Shown here: piece after piece, positions 62,801-64,000 of the stretch | Layout of the letters: each line of letters begins with the position of its first letter | How positions within the stretch are numbered: the stretch's first letter is position 1 | NCBI RefSeq assembly: GCF_030272615.1 | Contig: NC_081405.1 | Coordinates: 651,016,920-651,080,919 of the forward strand | Direction: 5' to 3' | From: Cryptomeria japonica | Taxonomy: Eukaryota; Streptophyta; Pinopsida; Cupressales; Cupressaceae | DNA: 64,000 nt | Position numbers and translations under genes: made by a program | The notes under the pieces: generated by a model | What the model was told of the DNA's origin: nothing | Database searches by the model: none | What the model saw: only the letters and a program-made list of their open reading frames with translations

Positions 62801-63355
62801 CATAACCCCTTTGTTAGGAATCTTCTTAGTTTTATCAGGCCTACTACCGATTGAAGGTAAACTAGTAACTGCTTTAATTGCTTCCCTGGTTATTTTGCAA
62901 ACTGATTCCAACCTTATGAATTCTCCATGAACTCTGCTCAATACAAGTCTGACAACTTCCTTAGGAAATTTAGGAATGTTCAGAATCTCTACAAAACCTA
63001 GGTTTTCCACAATCTTATGTTCGGGTTTGATTACTCCATTTTCATCAGAGATGATCTCATTAAATATTTTCTTCAACTCCTCAGTCCCTAGGTTTTCTAT
63101 GTTGCAATGCATGTAAATTCTAGGGCATTCTGCAAATGCTACACCCTTAGAGATTTTCGAAAATGCTCCTACAGAATCATCTTGTTTTGCAATCTCGAGG
63201 ATAATCTTGCAAATTCTAGGGTATTCTGCAAATGCTAGGGTATTCTGCAAATGCTTGCCAGTTAAGTGAAAACTTAACACATCCACCGATAAAGAAGAAA
63301 TGTATCTTCTCACCATCAACCGAAGGTAGAGTGCATGATATTCAACTTGCTGCAA
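59884..63355 (-). pseudogene. ORF X of E6
   Basis: Five open pieces on the minus strand from 63355 to 60254 share one frame, separated by single stops; a frameshift near 60230 leads to the last piece (60201-59884). It matches ORF X of E5: GAFSKISKGV, VLGYKATHANRLNSIS, KIKGDKKGTF, NLLVCMMLYF, YDIPVGKQ. A Lys-rich, Ser/Pro-rich middle part (KRKTSPVPSPSPNKTRTLRK) and a long helical C-terminus (KLEKLEKEKAMIKSNARELK) follow. The first 60 residues do not align with E5, so the true start is unsure; AFAEYPRI occurs twice from a 20-bp repeat near 63110 and 63215. Role unknown; its place just after the zinc-knuckle ORF and before the LTR suggests an element protein. Confidence 0.7.
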
Positions 63356-63375
63356 TACCCCCTAAGGATTGTTCC

Positions 63376-64000
63376 TTAGTTAGATGAAGAATCTCTTGCC
63401 GGTGGAGGATTACTCTGTTCTACCGGTGAAGATATAGTTTCATCATTTCTCTTATCACTCTTCCTAATCCATTGTTTTGAAAATTCTTGCTTAAATTCAT
63501 CTACCTTTTCTTTGCCTTTCAAACTGGATCCTTTGTTGTTTGCTGGTGTATTCTTGCTTCTACAAAATTTAGCAATATGTCCAATCTTGTTACAAGCATA
63601 ACAAGTTACATTATTCCTCTGAATAGCCTTTCCATATCCTTGACCAGTTTGTGATTTGCATTGGTTCGATAAATGTCCAAATCTTCCACAAACATAGCAT
63701 TTCACATTCATTCTGCAATTTTCTGAATTATGACTAACTTTGTTGCATTTGGAAAATTGGCCGGTGGGTGAGTTTGTATTCTGATTATTTCTAAATCTAC
63801 ACTGATTTTCTCTATGACCATATTTGTTGCAATTGAAACATTTGCCATTAAATTTATAAGCATTAGGTTGTCTTACCGGTTTGTTCTGATCTTGATTGTT
63901 TGCAGTACTGAAACTTTCTCCATGTTCAAATCCAAGTCCATTAGTATCTCCATTAGGTTTCTATTTTTTAAGCATATCATAAAGTTCTTCTGAGCTTTTC
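63376..64000 (-). pseudogene. E6 zinc-knuckle Gag-like ORF, partial
   Basis: Open on the minus strand from the window edge in pieces to 63376. Knuckles in order: CFNCNKYGHRENQC, a damaged FSKCNKVSHNSENC, CYVCGRFGHLSNQC and CYACNKIGHIAKFC, the same four as in E5. It ends in a Ser/Pro-rich tail (SSPVEQSNPPPARDSSSN). The first knuckle region lies before a stop at about 63720. The 5' part is outside the window. Confidence 0.75.

Larger units (their letters stand above)
47392..64000 (-). mobile_element. E6: Copia-like element, same family as E5, runs off the right edge
   Basis: The 3' LTR spans 47392-59699 on the minus strand and is interrupted by E4. The purine tract AAAGGGGGAGAT lies just beyond, at 59700-59712. 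ORF X (60-63.4 kb) and a zinc-knuckle ORF (63.4 kb to the edge) follow in reverse. The 5' LTR is outside the window. Confidence 0.75.

Overview
The window is plant nuclear DNA, almost entirely transposable elements and their debris. Plant-type chromovirus, Tat/Athila-like Ty3 and Copia-like elements, a plant LINE with an RNase H domain, GT-AG splice sites and AT-rich LTRs support this. The depth of nesting suggests a very large seed-plant genome, possibly a gymnosperm; that is inference. No intact host gene was found.

Region 1 (1-9.5 kb): the pol part of a decayed Ty3 chromovirus (protease, RT, RNase H, integrase, chromodomain, start of a 3' LTR), then AT-rich DNA with local duplications, a retroelement-type finger ORF and one exon-like segment on the minus strand.

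Region 2 (9.5-39.5 kb): a nest that can be read layer by layer. A minus-strand LINE is split at a Gly-rich codon run by an LTR-type sequence (H, 11269-38642). H carries (a) a 4.7-kb terminal-inverted-repeat element with a CT/GA microsatellite core (11615-16326) and (b) a minus-strand retroelement, E1 (16978-35937, TSD ATTAA). E1 contains a second copy of its own family, E2 (26261-34127, TSD GTAAG), in its leader, and an unrelated plus-strand element, E3 (22044-25252, TSD CTAGC), in its gag gene. E1 and E2 carry Gag plus a protease-like domain plus an Arg-rich tail and no RT or integrase, so they resemble TR-GAG elements. E3 has 1.43-kb LTRs and only 344 bp between them.

Region 3 (39.5-64 kb): a degenerate coding-like stretch, then a Copia-like element, E5 (plus strand, from 40808), truncated by a solo-type LTR (E7). 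E6, of the same family as E5 but on the minus strand, runs off the right end. E5 and E6 encode a zinc-knuckle Gag-like ORF and then a long unfamiliar ORF ('X') where pol is expected. Inside the 3' LTR of E6 sits E4 (47825-59246, TSD CAATG), a Tat-like element with gag and protease fused in frame to the integrase C-terminus after loss of RT, RNase H and the integrase core. E4 also carries an antisense, intron-containing plant-mobile-domain gene.

The strongest leads are: the antisense spliced gene and the array of six covarying hairpins in its intron; ORF X, present in two copies; a hairpin plus G-rich module shared upstream of the polypurine tract by otherwise different LTR elements; the hairpin-forming 31-bp U3 repeat that differs in copy number between the two LTRs of one element; and the palindromic TIR element with a microsatellite core. 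All comparisons were made by eye; no database search was run.
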